The position numbers and the translations under genes were made by a program. A model generated the notes under the pieces. The model ran no database searches. It was given only the letters and a program-made list of their open reading frames with translations, and was not told the DNA's origin. This document shows, piece after piece, positions 1 to 8,052 of a stretch of 64,000 bases of DNA; the stretch's first letter is position 1; each line of letters starts with the position of its first letter. The stretch is from Burkholderiales bacterium LSUCC0115 (lineage in GTDB: Bacteria > Pseudomonadota > Gammaproteobacteria > Burkholderiales > Burkholderiaceae_A): positions 1 through 64,000 of the forward strand of contig WJBW01000001.1 of NCBI GenBank assembly GCA_009646425.1, in the 5' to 3' direction.

Positions 1-1
1 T

Positions 2-1732
2 GAGAGCAATGCGAACGATGGTTCGATCAGTACGACCATTACGATAACGCTGACGGGGGATACTTTTGCTGCTGGGGTTGTGAGCGGCAGCAAGGTCAGT
101 GCTTCTAACGTTCCGGCTGGGTTGACTGCGAGTTTTACGAGGGTTAGCAACACTGAGGTTAGCGTCACGCTGACGGGCAATGCTGCTGCCCACGCCAATG
201 CGCAAGACATTAGCAATCTGACGGTGACGTTTGCTGACGGGGCCTTTACAACCGAAGGTACCGCTTCGAATGTCACCAATTACTCTAAGTCTGACTTGGT
301 CATCGACTTTGCGGATCCCCCGGGAAATAGTGGTGGTGGGGGCGACACCACGTCTCCTCGAAATATCGCTGCGGATCTTGATCCTCAGTCAGATACGGGA
401 GATCGAGATCGTGTCACGAAGGTAATCGATCCAGATATCTCCGTCAATGCCGGAGATCTTTTGCAGGCGGATCGTACAGTTAGGCTTTTGGACTCAAAGG
501 GCGGAGTCGTCTCTTCCAAGGGCGTTTCAGCGGACGAGATTCAATCAGGGGTTTCCAATATTTCCCCGGGTTTACTAGACGATGGCGTTTACACATTTAA
601 GTCTCAAGTTCTAGATAAGAACGGCGTGGTCGTCGGAGAGTCACCCGTGACCATCACAATCGTGACTGATAGAGATGGTGTTGCACCATCAGTTGAGCTT
701 GCTGCTAACGGCGGAGACTTTAACCGGGATGGTGTCAAAGATTGGGAACAAAACAACGTTGCCCAGTTACCGCTTTTGTCTCTCGAGGCTTTTTCTCAGG
801 GGAAAGAGGCTCCGAAGGAATCATTTGGGGCGGTTATTGCTGGTTCGCTAGATCGCGGTAATCTTGGAGCGTCAGCGTCGTTGAATAGTAACGCTCAGTT
901 GGCGGACTTGTCTGTAGAAGCCCTTCCGGAAACGCCTACCCCTGAGGGTTTCACTGCGGTGACGCCACTATTTCAATTCTCGTTGACATCCCAAGACTCC
1001 CAAGTTCTGTTGGATACTGATTCCGACAGGGAGGGGCTACAGGTTCAAGCCGTAATCGATTTGCCGACAGGTGTTAAGGCCACTAGCTACATCAAATTTA
1101 ACTCCCAAACCAATGAGTGGGTCGACTTTACAAACGTCAGTTCTCTTGAGGGGACTGGTGATGGTGCCGTTCTAATCGATTCGAATCGTGACGGCTTGGT
1201 AGATCGCGTGTTACTCACCTTGACTGATGGCGGCCCTGGTGACGAGGACGGTATTGCTAACGGAGTTGTCGTCGATCCTGGGGCTTTGGCCGCATTTGAT
1301 GATTTTGCGTTTTATGCAGAGCGAACAGCTTGGGGTGATACGTTCCTCAGAACGGACGCAACGGACGACATAACTGGAATTGACTTTTATGCCGCACCTG
1401 ATTTTTCCGAGGGCCTACTAAAGTTAAAGGGGTACTTCAATCCGTTTACCAAAGATTATTTTTATGCCCCAGAGGGCGTCGCGACACCTTATGCATGTTT
1501 TCAAGAAATCACATCTGTCGACTTCGGCTATGTCGCCGCTGTGGGGCAAGGAGCTTTTGATTTGCATCTTTATATGAACACTCAAGGGCTAACTGAAATT
1601 TTGAGTGAAGAAGCGGCTGCTGAGAGGAATCTGACGGAGATGGGTTACAAGGATTACGGCGAAATTTTCGCCTCTACGCAGGACGTTAACATCATTACAT
1701 TGGTTGGCTCCGAAGGCTATTTTTATGCGTAA
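2..1732 (+). CDS. Large Ig-like repeat surface protein, C-terminal part (5' end outside window)
   Basis: The reading frame is already open at base 2, so this is the last 576 residues of a longer protein; the GTG at base 80 is only an internal codon. The first ~95 residues are a Thr/Ser/Val-rich beta-strand repeat of the kind found in very large adhesin-like proteins. A GGGG linker and a second Ig-like segment follow. Three acidic Ca-binding-like motifs are visible: DFNRDGVKDW, DTDSDREG and DSNRDGLVDR. The segment LTDGGPGDEDGIANGVVVDP matches my memory of the choice-of-anchor U domain, which suggests an exported, surface-anchored protein. The last ~140 residues are rich in aromatic residues and I do not recognise them as a family. 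Codon use looks AT-richer than the core genes to the right. It overlaps the next gene by 8 bases. Binding partner and role are unknown. Confidence 0.8.
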   Translation, partial: ESNANDGSISTTITITLTGDTFAAGVVSGSKVSASNVPAGLTASFTRVSNTEVSVTLTGNAAAHANAQDISNLTVTFADGAFTTEGTASNVTNYSKSDLVIDFADPPGNSGGGGDTTSPRNIAADLDPQSDTGDRDRVTKVIDPDISVNAGDLLQADRTVRLLDSKGGVVSSKGVSADEIQSGVSNISPGLLDDGVYTFKSQVLDKNGVVVGESPVTITIVTDRDGVAPSVELAANGGDFNRDGVKDWEQNNVAQLPLLSLEAFSQGKEAPKESFGAVIAGSLDRGNLGASASLNSNAQLADLSVEALPETPTPEGFTAVTPLFQFSLTSQDSQVLLDTDSDREGLQVQAVIDLPTGVKATSYIKFNSQTNEWVDFTNVSSLEGTGDGAVLIDSNRDGLVDRVLLTLTDGGPGDEDGIANGVVVDPGALAAFDDFAFYAERTAWGDTFLRTDATDDITGIDFYAAPDFSEGLLKLKGYFNPFTKDYFYAPEGVATPYACFQEITSVDFGYVAAVGQGAFDLHLYMNTQGLTEILSEEAAAERNLTEMGYKDYGEIFASTQDVNIITLVGSEGYFYA

Positions 1733-2420
1733 GAGATTAATTACGGGCCTTTTGGCTTTTTTTGGGGTTGTTCAGTTTTCGGGTGCAATAGCCGCTCCGA
1801 TAATGCTTGATCAGGAGTTCGTCTACGTTCAGGGAGCCCTCGAAGCCTCTAAGTTGTCAAATTTCCAGGGGCCCACTGTGGATTTGGGTTCTGGGATCTC
1901 TGCAACAGGGACGACGACTATTGATCGTGGAAGAGGTTGGGGTCTAGCGCTAGGCAGGCAATGGATATCAGAGGATGAGGATAGGAAGCAGGAATTTCAC
2001 CGACTCGAAATCGAGTTGTTTTCCACATCGTTTAAAAGGCAGTATGTAACGTTCTTTCAGGCTATGCCGGCTTCAGGTGATCTGAGTGCGGAAGTACTGT
2101 TTCTTAATTATCTAAAGCGGGTCTCAGAGAGAGACAACTACAGATATCTGGCCGGGCTTGGGATTGGTTTGGCTAGACTTTCCGTTACTGACGGTCCCAT
2201 CTTTTCTAATGAGTGTGGGTGTCCAAAAGGTGGCGATTCCACTGGGTTCGCATGGCAGGCAAAAGCGGTTGTTCAGAGGCCACTGAGTGATTCAAGTGTT
2301 CTCAATGGGTACATTTTTTACAGAAGCTTGCCAGCGATGAGTTTTGGTAATTCGCCGCAGACGCAGTATCCGCGTTTCGGGCTATACGGCATCGGTATCT
2401 CGATAGAGTTTTCTCTCTAG
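1725..2420 (+). CDS. Small outer-membrane beta-barrel protein (hypothetical)
   Basis: This encodes a predicted 231-residue protein. I chose the ATG at 1725 over an in-frame TTG at 1704 because it gives a clean signal peptide (MRKRL, a hydrophobic stretch, then GAIAA as the likely cleavage site near residue 21). The rest shows alternating polar and hydrophobic residues, many aromatics and Gly, and a C-terminus ending in a beta-strand (GIGISIEFSL), all typical of an 8- to 10-stranded outer-membrane barrel. A CGCPKG element near residue 165 could form a disulfide in a loop. The start codon lies inside the end of the surface-protein gene (8-base overlap), which suggests translational coupling and a joint role, for example anchoring or export of that protein. 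This is inference; no family name can be given from sequence alone. Confidence 0.65.
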   Translation: MRKRLITGLLAFFGVVQFSGAIAAPIMLDQEFVYVQGALEASKLSNFQGPTVDLGSGISATGTTTIDRGRGWGLALGRQWISEDEDRKQEFHRLEIELFSTSFKRQYVTFFQAMPASGDLSAEVLFLNYLKRVSERDNYRYLAGLGIGLARLSVTDGPIFSNECGCPKGGDSTGFAWQAKAVVQRPLSDSSVLNGYIFYRSLPAMSFGNSPQTQYPRFGLYGIGISIEFSL

Positions 2421-3139
2421 CAATCTTTGACCACATTGCGGGTAGTCTTGGTCTCTCTTGGTTGGGTAGTATGGTTGCCTCATAGTGCCCCCCGGGGACG
2501 TCTACCTGCGATGCCGGTTTTGCCTGTAAACAGCTGAAGTAGCTCACCAAGCTGCCTGAGATTATGAAGTCGGCTGGACACCTCTGACGCTCGCTCTTTG
2601 GTCGCCCGGGTTGATCCCCCATGGATATAGCGGGAATGATTCACACCTTTCAGGACATTCCTAGAGCGATGGGCTCCATGCATCCGACAGGCGCAGCAAC
2701 CTTATGCAGCGGGATTCCGACAAGGGAGTCCGGTGCGCTTGGTGAGTACGGAGCACTGTCTCGTAGTTTCCTTCCTTATGTTAGGTAGTGGCATTACTAG
2801 TAGTCTTCATAGTAAAGGTGGTTCATTTGGAGGCTAGTCCTTGGATTGTTCTCAATACCTATGCAAGTACCACCAAGAGACCCATACATACCGGCACGAT
2901 CTGTCGACATAGTTACCCTAATCACCTTGGCTTAAAGTTGGTGAGATAGACAAATCGGATTGTAGGAATAGGGGGATGGCTACCCGTCTGGCCGCCACCC
3001 CCGGTTGGGACTTAGGGGTTTGCTTTACAGCAGGCTTCTGGAATAAGGGTTGCAGTCGTCTCGTGGAAAAAATACGCAAATATCCCTGGGCCTGCGTAGC
3101 TCTCCACGTAAAACTGATCTTTCAACCAGTTAATTCGTC
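2421..3139. other. Stretch of about 720 bases without a recognisable gene
   Basis: No open frame here has a plausible ribosome site, start and family resemblance. Short frames exist on both strands but read as random low-complexity protein. Base composition is more mixed than in the core genes. It lies between the outer-membrane barrel gene and the broken integrase, so it is most simply decayed mobile-element DNA. The missing C-terminal part of the integrase should have been here, but I could not recognise its catalytic R-H-R-Y motifs in any frame. Confidence 0.5.
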
Positions 3140-3505
3140 TCAACGAGTCTCTGGGTTGAAGAGGTCAGAGACGGTGATTTTGGCCTCGCGGGCAGCCGTT
3201 GCCTCCCTCAGCGCCTTTGCTTCCCTCTCACGCTCGTCGATCGGGTCTAGCCCCTGCCTTAAGAGCCGTCTGAGGTCGTTCGCTGCCTCTCGGGCGACGG
3301 CGAGGCTGACACTTGGGTAGGCGCCGATGTGAAGCTTGTGGGCACCTCCTAAGCGGGTATACCGAAACAGCCAAGTCTTCCTGGTGTTTGGGTTTCTGAT
3401 TAGCAGGTTCAAGCCATCCCCATCCGAGAGCAACATCTCCGTCTTTGTCGAGCCGATGGGGATCCTTGCGTTACGTACAGCGAGTTCGGTTAGCTTTGCC
3501 ATCAT
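3140..3505 (-). pseudogene. Truncated tyrosine integrase (N-terminal arm-binding domain only)
   Basis: The start at 3505 (a second ATG follows at once) has a good GGAGG ribosome site. The product is about 121 residues: MAKLTELAVRNARIP, then KTEMLLSDGDGLNLLI, TWLFRYTRLG and IGAYPSVSLAVARE. This is the DUF4102-type arm-binding domain of P4/prophage-like integrases. The frame stops right after the beginning of the core-binding region (ITVSDLF), whereas intact family members are near 400 residues and carry the catalytic domain after this point. The catalytic half is absent, so the protein should not recombine DNA. It reads leftward away from the proline tRNA fragment 180 bases to its right, as expected for an integrase at the end of an island. 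Confidence 0.8.
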
Positions 3506-3684
3506 TTCCTCCGATTCACGTTTTGCCCTGGTTTGGGTACAAGATTGGGTACAACTTCTTCGAGGATTCATTGAAATCTAGAAAAACAACTTGAGACAGC
3601 AAATCTGCTTAACTCACGGTTTTTTCAGTGATTTCTCGTCTGCGGGGTCTTGTCGACGGCGTCCTGACGGGGACAAAGGGCTTG

Positions 3685-3729
3685 ATGGGGTGCAAGGGGT
3701 CGGATGTTCGAATCATCTCGCCCCGACCA
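3685..3729 (+). other. 3' fragment of a proline tRNA (GGG): attachment-site remnant
   Basis: The 45 bases fit tRNA positions 32-76 exactly. They give loop ATGGGGT with anticodon GGG, the 3' half of the anticodon stem GCAAG, a 5-base variable loop, T stem GGATG/CATCT around TTCGAAT, acceptor strand CGCCCCG, discriminator A and CCA. The 5' half of a tRNA (D arm and CGGGGCG acceptor strand) is missing; bases before 3685 show only a chance CTTG. Such 3' tRNA fragments are left at the far end of an element that integrated into a tRNA gene. The orientation puts the element to the left and predicts an intact tRNA-Pro left of the window. Confidence 0.8.
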
Positions 3730-3757
3730 ATTCTTCTCTAGTAGTCACTCCCGGGTT

Positions 3758-3787
3758 TATACTTTTGGCTGTCTACATTTGTAGACA
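3758..3787 (+). promoter_or_regulatory. Possible -10 box and perfect palindrome upstream of the cobalamin riboswitch
   Basis: TATACT at 3758-3763 is a fair -10 box, although no good -35 is seen. Seven bases downstream lies a perfect 8-base inverted repeat with a 2-base spacer, TGTCTACA-TT-TGTAGACA (3770-3787). Its core TACA-N2-TGTA resembles operators of BlaI/CopY-type repressors. It sits between the likely promoter and the riboswitch, where a bound repressor could block btuB transcription. No matching regulator gene is in the window. Confidence 0.4.
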
Positions 3788-3791
3788 CCGT

Positions 3792-3984
3792 CTGTTGGTG
3801 CTCGTCTAACGCGAGTTAAACGGGAAGCTGGTGAGAATCCAGCGCTTCCCCCGAAACAGTCAGGGCTTTGTCTCTGCTCAGGATCCTGCCCAACAGGATC
3901 AGCCACTGGTGAGTCACCTCACTGGGAAGGCGAGCAAAGCGGTGCGAATGCACCTGGGCCCGAGCCTGGATACCGGCCACAGTC
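3792..3984 (+). promoter_or_regulatory. Cobalamin (B12) riboswitch
   Basis: Class features appear in order. GTTAAACGGGAAG opens the core, GGTGAGAATCC is the family's GGTGnnAATCC element, and a CCCGAAACAGT segment stands where CCCGCAACTGT is usual. The B12 box GCCACTG is at 3902-3908, followed by TGGGAAGGCGAG and the closing GCCCGAGCCTGGATACC. It ends about 50 bases before a TonB-dependent receptor gene, the standard target of this RNA. In this family, adenosylcobalamin binding normally lowers expression of the downstream gene. The exact ends are approximate. Confidence 0.9.
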
Positions 3985-4034
3985 GTTGACGTTGTCTGTC
4001 GCTTCGGGGTTGGGGCGGCCGGGAAGGGTACACA

Positions 4035-5936
4035 TTGAAAACCAAACCAGTTGCGCTGGCGTTGGCAGTTTCGGCTACGTTCGGCTGCGCACAGGCTCAG
4101 TCCGTCCAGACCTTGGATCCAGTGGTGGTGACGGCGAGTAAATTCGAGGAACCGAAAGGCCAGGCCACCGCAATCGTCGATGTCATCGACCGCCAGCAGA
4201 TTGAGGCCAGCGGTACGGCCAACATCACCGAGTTATTAGACCAGGTCTCCGGGGGCTTGCTCACCCGACAGTACGGCCGGCTCGGTGCAGACGCGAGCTT
4301 TGACCTGGGCTATCTAGGTGGAGCCAGTGTCCAACGCACCCTGGTGCTGGTCGATGGCGTGCGTATGAACGACATAGATGGCGCCACCATTCGATGGGGC
4401 CAGGTGCCACTGGATGCCATTGAGCGCATCGAGGTCCGCAAGGCGGGCGGTGGTGTCTTGTTTGGAGACCGTGCCCTGGGCGGCGTGGTGAACATCATCA
4501 CCAAGCGCGCACCGGGATACAGTTCGGCCACGGTGACACTCGGTAGCTTTGGCACTCGGGTGGTTGGCGTTCAGACCAGCCAGAAGGCCGGGCAGACCTC
4601 TTTACAGATTGCTGCCCAGCAGGCCAAGACGGCCGGCTATCGAGAGGATGCCGACCAGACCATCAAGAGCCTTCAGGTGGGCCTCGGTCAACTGACACCG
4701 TTTGGCACATTCGGTCTAGACCTTCGCAGTACCTATGAGAATGTGAACCAGCCCTCCGCCGTTAGTTTGGCCACGTTTCAGGCCAACCCGCAGTCCAGCA
4801 GCAACGGCCTGACGCGGTTCAAGCGGCGTGGTGTGAACACCGACCTGAGCTGGGCCTATCCACTCGCCGACGGATCAGAGATCAAATCCAGGTGGTCCAA
4901 GGAGAGCTCCAGAAGCGAGGCCTGGAACATCTACGACAATGATCGCGACACCTTTGAGTTGTCATCGCTCGTTAGGCTGGGATCAAGTCGAATCGTCGCG
5001 GGACTGGAGTACTTTGATGCGGAGTCTGCCTCTAATCGTTCTCAGAGGGCCAGCGTCACCCAGACCTCCACAGCGGGATTTGTGAACTTAGAGGCGCCTG
5101 CTGGCAGCAGTCTGCTGAACCTGGGTGTGCGGCAGCAGCAGATGGAAAACCGCTTCTACAACACCAGTGGTGCTACGGCTGAGCAATCCAATGAGAACCT
5201 CAATGGCTGGTCGTTGGGTGGCCTAACACCCATCGGCGGGATGGATCTGCGCTATAGCCTGCAGTCCTCGTTTGCCTTTCCGCATGCGGATCAACTCTTC
5301 ACTTACCAGGCGACATCGCCCTATGCGCCTCTGGACATCTATTCCGGCGTAAAGGCCATGCGCTCTCAAGAGGCTCAGACCTCGCTTGATTACAAGGGCA
5401 GTCGCGCAAGGCTACGGGCCGGTCTTCGCTACCTGAAGATCTTAGATGAGATCGGTGAGCTGACCGACTGCGCCGGCGTCAACGTCTCTTGCAACACCAA
5501 TCTATACGACACCACTCGCGTGATCTTGTCACTAGAAGGAACGGGACGGATCAGCAAGGGCTGGGCTTGGCGAGCCTCGGTCGATCGGGTCCAAGCCAAG
5601 ATTGACTCTGGGTCCAACAAGGACAACCTGGTCCCCATGGTCCCCAATCTCCTGGCCAGGGTGGCGCTGACCTATCAGTCCACCGCGGGGCAATTCCAGA
5701 TGCTGGCCAATCACCGCGGCAAGATGTTCAAAAACGGCGACAACGCCAACAGCTCCAGCAAGATCCCTGAGCGGGTCGTCGTGGACGCAGGCTATGCCAT
5801 CGCCAACAAGACCCAGGAGCTGTCTTTTTGGATTCGCAACCTGGCTGATCACCAGTACTTTGATTTTGCCGAGACCTGGGGCGTCGCCCCCGCCGATGGC
5901 CGAAGCATCGAGGTGCGCTTTAAGCAGACCTTCTAA
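4035..5936 (+). CDS. btuB: TonB-dependent cobalamin receptor (BtuB-like)
   Basis: This is a 633-residue outer-membrane receptor, a usual length for BtuB. It starts at a TTG with GGGAAGG as ribosome site. A signal peptide runs to about residue 21 (FGCAQAQ). The TonB box is LDPVVVTASK (about 27-36), followed by the plug domain with VLVDGVRMND and GGVVNIITK, then the barrel, ending in the phenylalanine-terminated strand VRFKQTF. A cobalamin riboswitch sits directly upstream, which is the main reason for naming the substrate. Transport needs energy from TonB-ExbBD, not encoded here. Its 3' end overlaps the convergent potassium-channel gene by 4 bases. It may also take up related corrinoids. Confidence 0.85.
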   Translation: MKTKPVALALAVSATFGCAQAQSVQTLDPVVVTASKFEEPKGQATAIVDVIDRQQIEASGTANITELLDQVSGGLLTRQYGRLGADASFDLGYLGGASVQRTLVLVDGVRMNDIDGATIRWGQVPLDAIERIEVRKAGGGVLFGDRALGGVVNIITKRAPGYSSATVTLGSFGTRVVGVQTSQKAGQTSLQIAAQQAKTAGYREDADQTIKSLQVGLGQLTPFGTFGLDLRSTYENVNQPSAVSLATFQANPQSSSNGLTRFKRRGVNTDLSWAYPLADGSEIKSRWSKESSRSEAWNIYDNDRDTFELSSLVRLGSSRIVAGLEYFDAESASNRSQRASVTQTSTAGFVNLEAPAGSSLLNLGVRQQQMENRFYNTSGATAEQSNENLNGWSLGGLTPIGGMDLRYSLQSSFAFPHADQLFTYQATSPYAPLDIYSGVKAMRSQEAQTSLDYKGSRARLRAGLRYLKILDEIGELTDCAGVNVSCNTNLYDTTRVILSLEGTGRISKGWAWRASVDRVQAKIDSGSNKDNLVPMVPNLLARVALTYQSTAGQFQMLANHRGKMFKNGDNANSSSKIPERVVVDAGYAIANKTQELSFWIRNLADHQYFDFAETWGVAPADGRSIEVRFKQTF

Positions 5937-6877
5937 GGGTGCGGGTGGTGACCCCGCCCCTTAGACTCTTCTAGCACCCGCTTGGTAATGGCATTGGCAT
6001 GCTCGTGGGTCAGGCCAAACTTAATCCGCAGGCGCTCTAGGATCTCCTGCTCTTCCTCGTCAATGTGTTGGTCATCGGACAGAGCTTTGTGAACCTCGGA
6101 CTCAAAGATCGCCCGCTTACGCGCCATCTGGTTGGCAAATGAGTTGGCCACAATACCGGTGAGCAAGGCCACGGTGCAGACGCCGAGCAAGGCCGTAATC
6201 GCCCCAAGCACCTTGCCCGCAATGGTCACTGGATAGACATCGCCATAACCCAGTGTGGTCAGCGTCACGATCGACCACCACATGGCGGCGGGAATGCTGC
6301 CAAAGTGCTGCGGCTGAGCCTGGTGTTCAACCGTGTAGGCCAGACAGGCCGACAACAAGATGGCAATCGCCAGAATGTACAGAGCCGAGACAAAAGACCG
6401 CCGCTCGTCATAGATGGCGCTGAACAGGTCTTCCAGGGCCGTGTTGTAGTGGCTGATCTTCAGAACCCGCAGCATCCGCACCGCCCGCATGAACCGCAGA
6501 TCCAGATCCAGGCCAAAGACGTGCAGGTAGAAGGGCAGAATCGCCAACAGATCGATGATCCCGTGGAAGCTCAAGACATACTTCAGTCGAGCCCGAGTGG
6601 GGGTTAGGTGGGTTCGGCCAGCCGGCGCACACCAGAGCCTGAACAAGTACTCAATCGAAAAGAACGCAACCGAAAAGACCTCGAAGGCATGAAAGGCCCG
6701 GGCGTAGCTGGTGTGTAGCGCTGGGACCGACTCCAGAATAATGGTCAGAATGCTGGCCACAATCATCGTCAGAATGACCCACTCCAGGGCCACTCGGGCC
6801 TTGTCGCCTGGCTCTTTGCCAAACAGCAGCTGGTAACACCGCAGCTGAACCGAGACGGGGCCGCGGTGGTGGCTCAT
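5933..6877 (-). CDS. Voltage-sensor-type potassium channel
   Basis: This 314-residue protein has six predicted membrane segments, at about residues 33-53, 66-86, 101-121, 127-143 (S4), 161-184 and 219-246, with a pore loop between the last two. The selectivity filter is TLGYGD at 208-213. S4 carries basic residues at every third position (R128, R131, R134, R137, K140), so a working voltage sensor is likely. The cytoplasmic C-terminus is acidic then helical, and no RCK/TrkA-N domain is seen. The gene begins 3 bases after the DUF2863 gene ends, so it is probably co-transcribed with the TCA genes upstream. A channel in such an operon is unusual. Confidence 0.88.
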   Translation of the reverse strand: MSHHRGPVSVQLRCYQLLFGKEPGDKARVALEWVILTMIVASILTIILESVPALHTSYARAFHAFEVFSVAFFSIEYLFRLWCAPAGRTHLTPTRARLKYVLSFHGIIDLLAILPFYLHVFGLDLDLRFMRAVRMLRVLKISHYNTALEDLFSAIYDERRSFVSALYILAIAILLSACLAYTVEHQAQPQHFGSIPAAMWWSIVTLTTLGYGDVYPVTIAGKVLGAITALLGVCTVALLTGIVANSFANQMARKRAIFESEVHKALSDDQHIDEEEQEILERLRIKFGLTHEHANAITKRVLEESKGRGHHPHP

Positions 6878-6880
6878 GAC

Positions 6881-8050
6881 TTAATGCAGGTGAGCGCCTG
6901 AAGGCTCACCAGTCTCTGGCAGCTCAGCGTGAACCATCTCACCTTCGGTGTTGGGGTAGAGCGGTGCGCCACAATCGTCGCAGTACTCCATGGGCATGCG
7001 CTGGCGCAGCACCTCGATGCGGACCAGGCCGGAGTCCTTGAGTACCGTCTCAACCTCTTCGATCACGTCGCTCATCTCATCCTCGGCACCCAGCAGGGGC
7101 CAGACAATGCCGTGAATGACTTCCTCTTCGTCGGCCACCTGAAAGCCAATCCGGTATTCCTCGAGTTGGCGGTTGTAGCAGCCAGCAATGGTGGCCACCA
7201 GATTGTTCGGGGTGATGCTGAGCGTCGTGCACAGAAAGGCCACGGAGGCCGAGATGCTGAAGGGACGGGCGGCTCTGTCGGCATCCCGGCAGGCCACGTA
7301 GTAGGCCCGCGGCAGCATGGGCTCAAACCCACAGGCCGGCAGCAGCTCACCCAGACTCTTCTCCACGGCCTGGTTCCAGGCGGCGTGGACCTCTTCGCGG
7401 TTGACCATGCCCTCTTGCCACTTGAACAGGGCTTTGCCAGCGGGTCCGGCCACCACACCCAAGATGTATCGCTGGTCGGCCAGGAACTGAGCGGTCTCGT
7501 TTAGGGATCCGGTGTCGACCGGCAGTCGACCATCGGACAGGTGCGACATCAGGCTGGTACGAAACTCCGCTGTCTCGCCAAAACTCTCGGGCAGCTGATC
7601 GGGCGAGAAGAAATAATCGGCCACGACGACATCGGTGTCATCGGCAAAGACATGGGCCTTGAGAGCCTGACGAATCTCCTCGGTGATCTTGGTCCCGAGC
7701 ACGCGGGTGGGCAGAGGCATGCGTGACCACGCCAACACCGGTGCGGCAAACAGCAGGACGTCACGCTGGCCATCGGAACTGCGAACCAAGACATGCTCCA
7801 CCCGGCCCTCGATGGCATCGGCCAGTTCTTCGTAGGCGCGCGACTCGCGGTCTGCCAGACGATCCAGGGCAGCGTTGAGGCTGCCCTCATCGTTGTTCTG
7901 AAGCAAGGCATCGATCTCGCCGTCTAGGCGGGATTCCCAGAAATGGTCTTCGGCCCGACTGCCCGACTGGGCCAGGCCTTCGGCCAGTTCAACCAAACGG
8001 TCGGCCTCACGAGAGGCACGACCGCGACGAGACGATGGAGAGGTTTTCAT
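6881..8050 (-). CDS. DUF2863 family protein
   Basis: This 389-residue protein resembles the DUF2863 family, which is largely confined to Burkholderiales and has no known function. The N-terminus is basic and Ser/Arg rich. An acidic helical region follows (about 20-90). A mixed alpha/beta body ends with CDDCGAPLYPNTEGE near residue 360, a CxxC that could bind zinc. There is no signal peptide or membrane segment, so it is probably cytoplasmic. It begins 2 bases after the acnB stop and is followed 3 bases later by the channel gene. This is tight operon packing, though the link to aconitase is unexplained. Confidence 0.8.
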   Translation of the reverse strand: MKTSPSSRRGRASREADRLVELAEGLAQSGSRAEDHFWESRLDGEIDALLQNNDEGSLNAALDRLADRESRAYEELADAIEGRVEHVLVRSSDGQRDVLLFAAPVLAWSRMPLPTRVLGTKITEEIRQALKAHVFADDTDVVVADYFFSPDQLPESFGETAEFRTSLMSHLSDGRLPVDTGSLNETAQFLADQRYILGVVAGPAGKALFKWQEGMVNREEVHAAWNQAVEKSLGELLPACGFEPMLPRAYYVACRDADRAARPFSISASVAFLCTTLSITPNNLVATIAGCYNRQLEEYRIGFQVADEEEVIHGIVWPLLGAEDEMSDVIEEVETVLKDSGLVRIEVLRQRMPMEYCDDCGAPLYPNTEGEMVHAELPETGEPSGAHLH

Positions 8051-8052
8051 CC

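Noticed and set aside
2480-2683. Short minus-strand frame in the island gap
   Set aside because: 67 residues with no family resemblance. It might be an insertion-sequence relic, but I cannot support a call.
3656-3729. Complete tRNA-Pro gene
   Set aside because: Only positions 32-76 are present. The D arm and 5' acceptor strand are missing, so it is a fragment.
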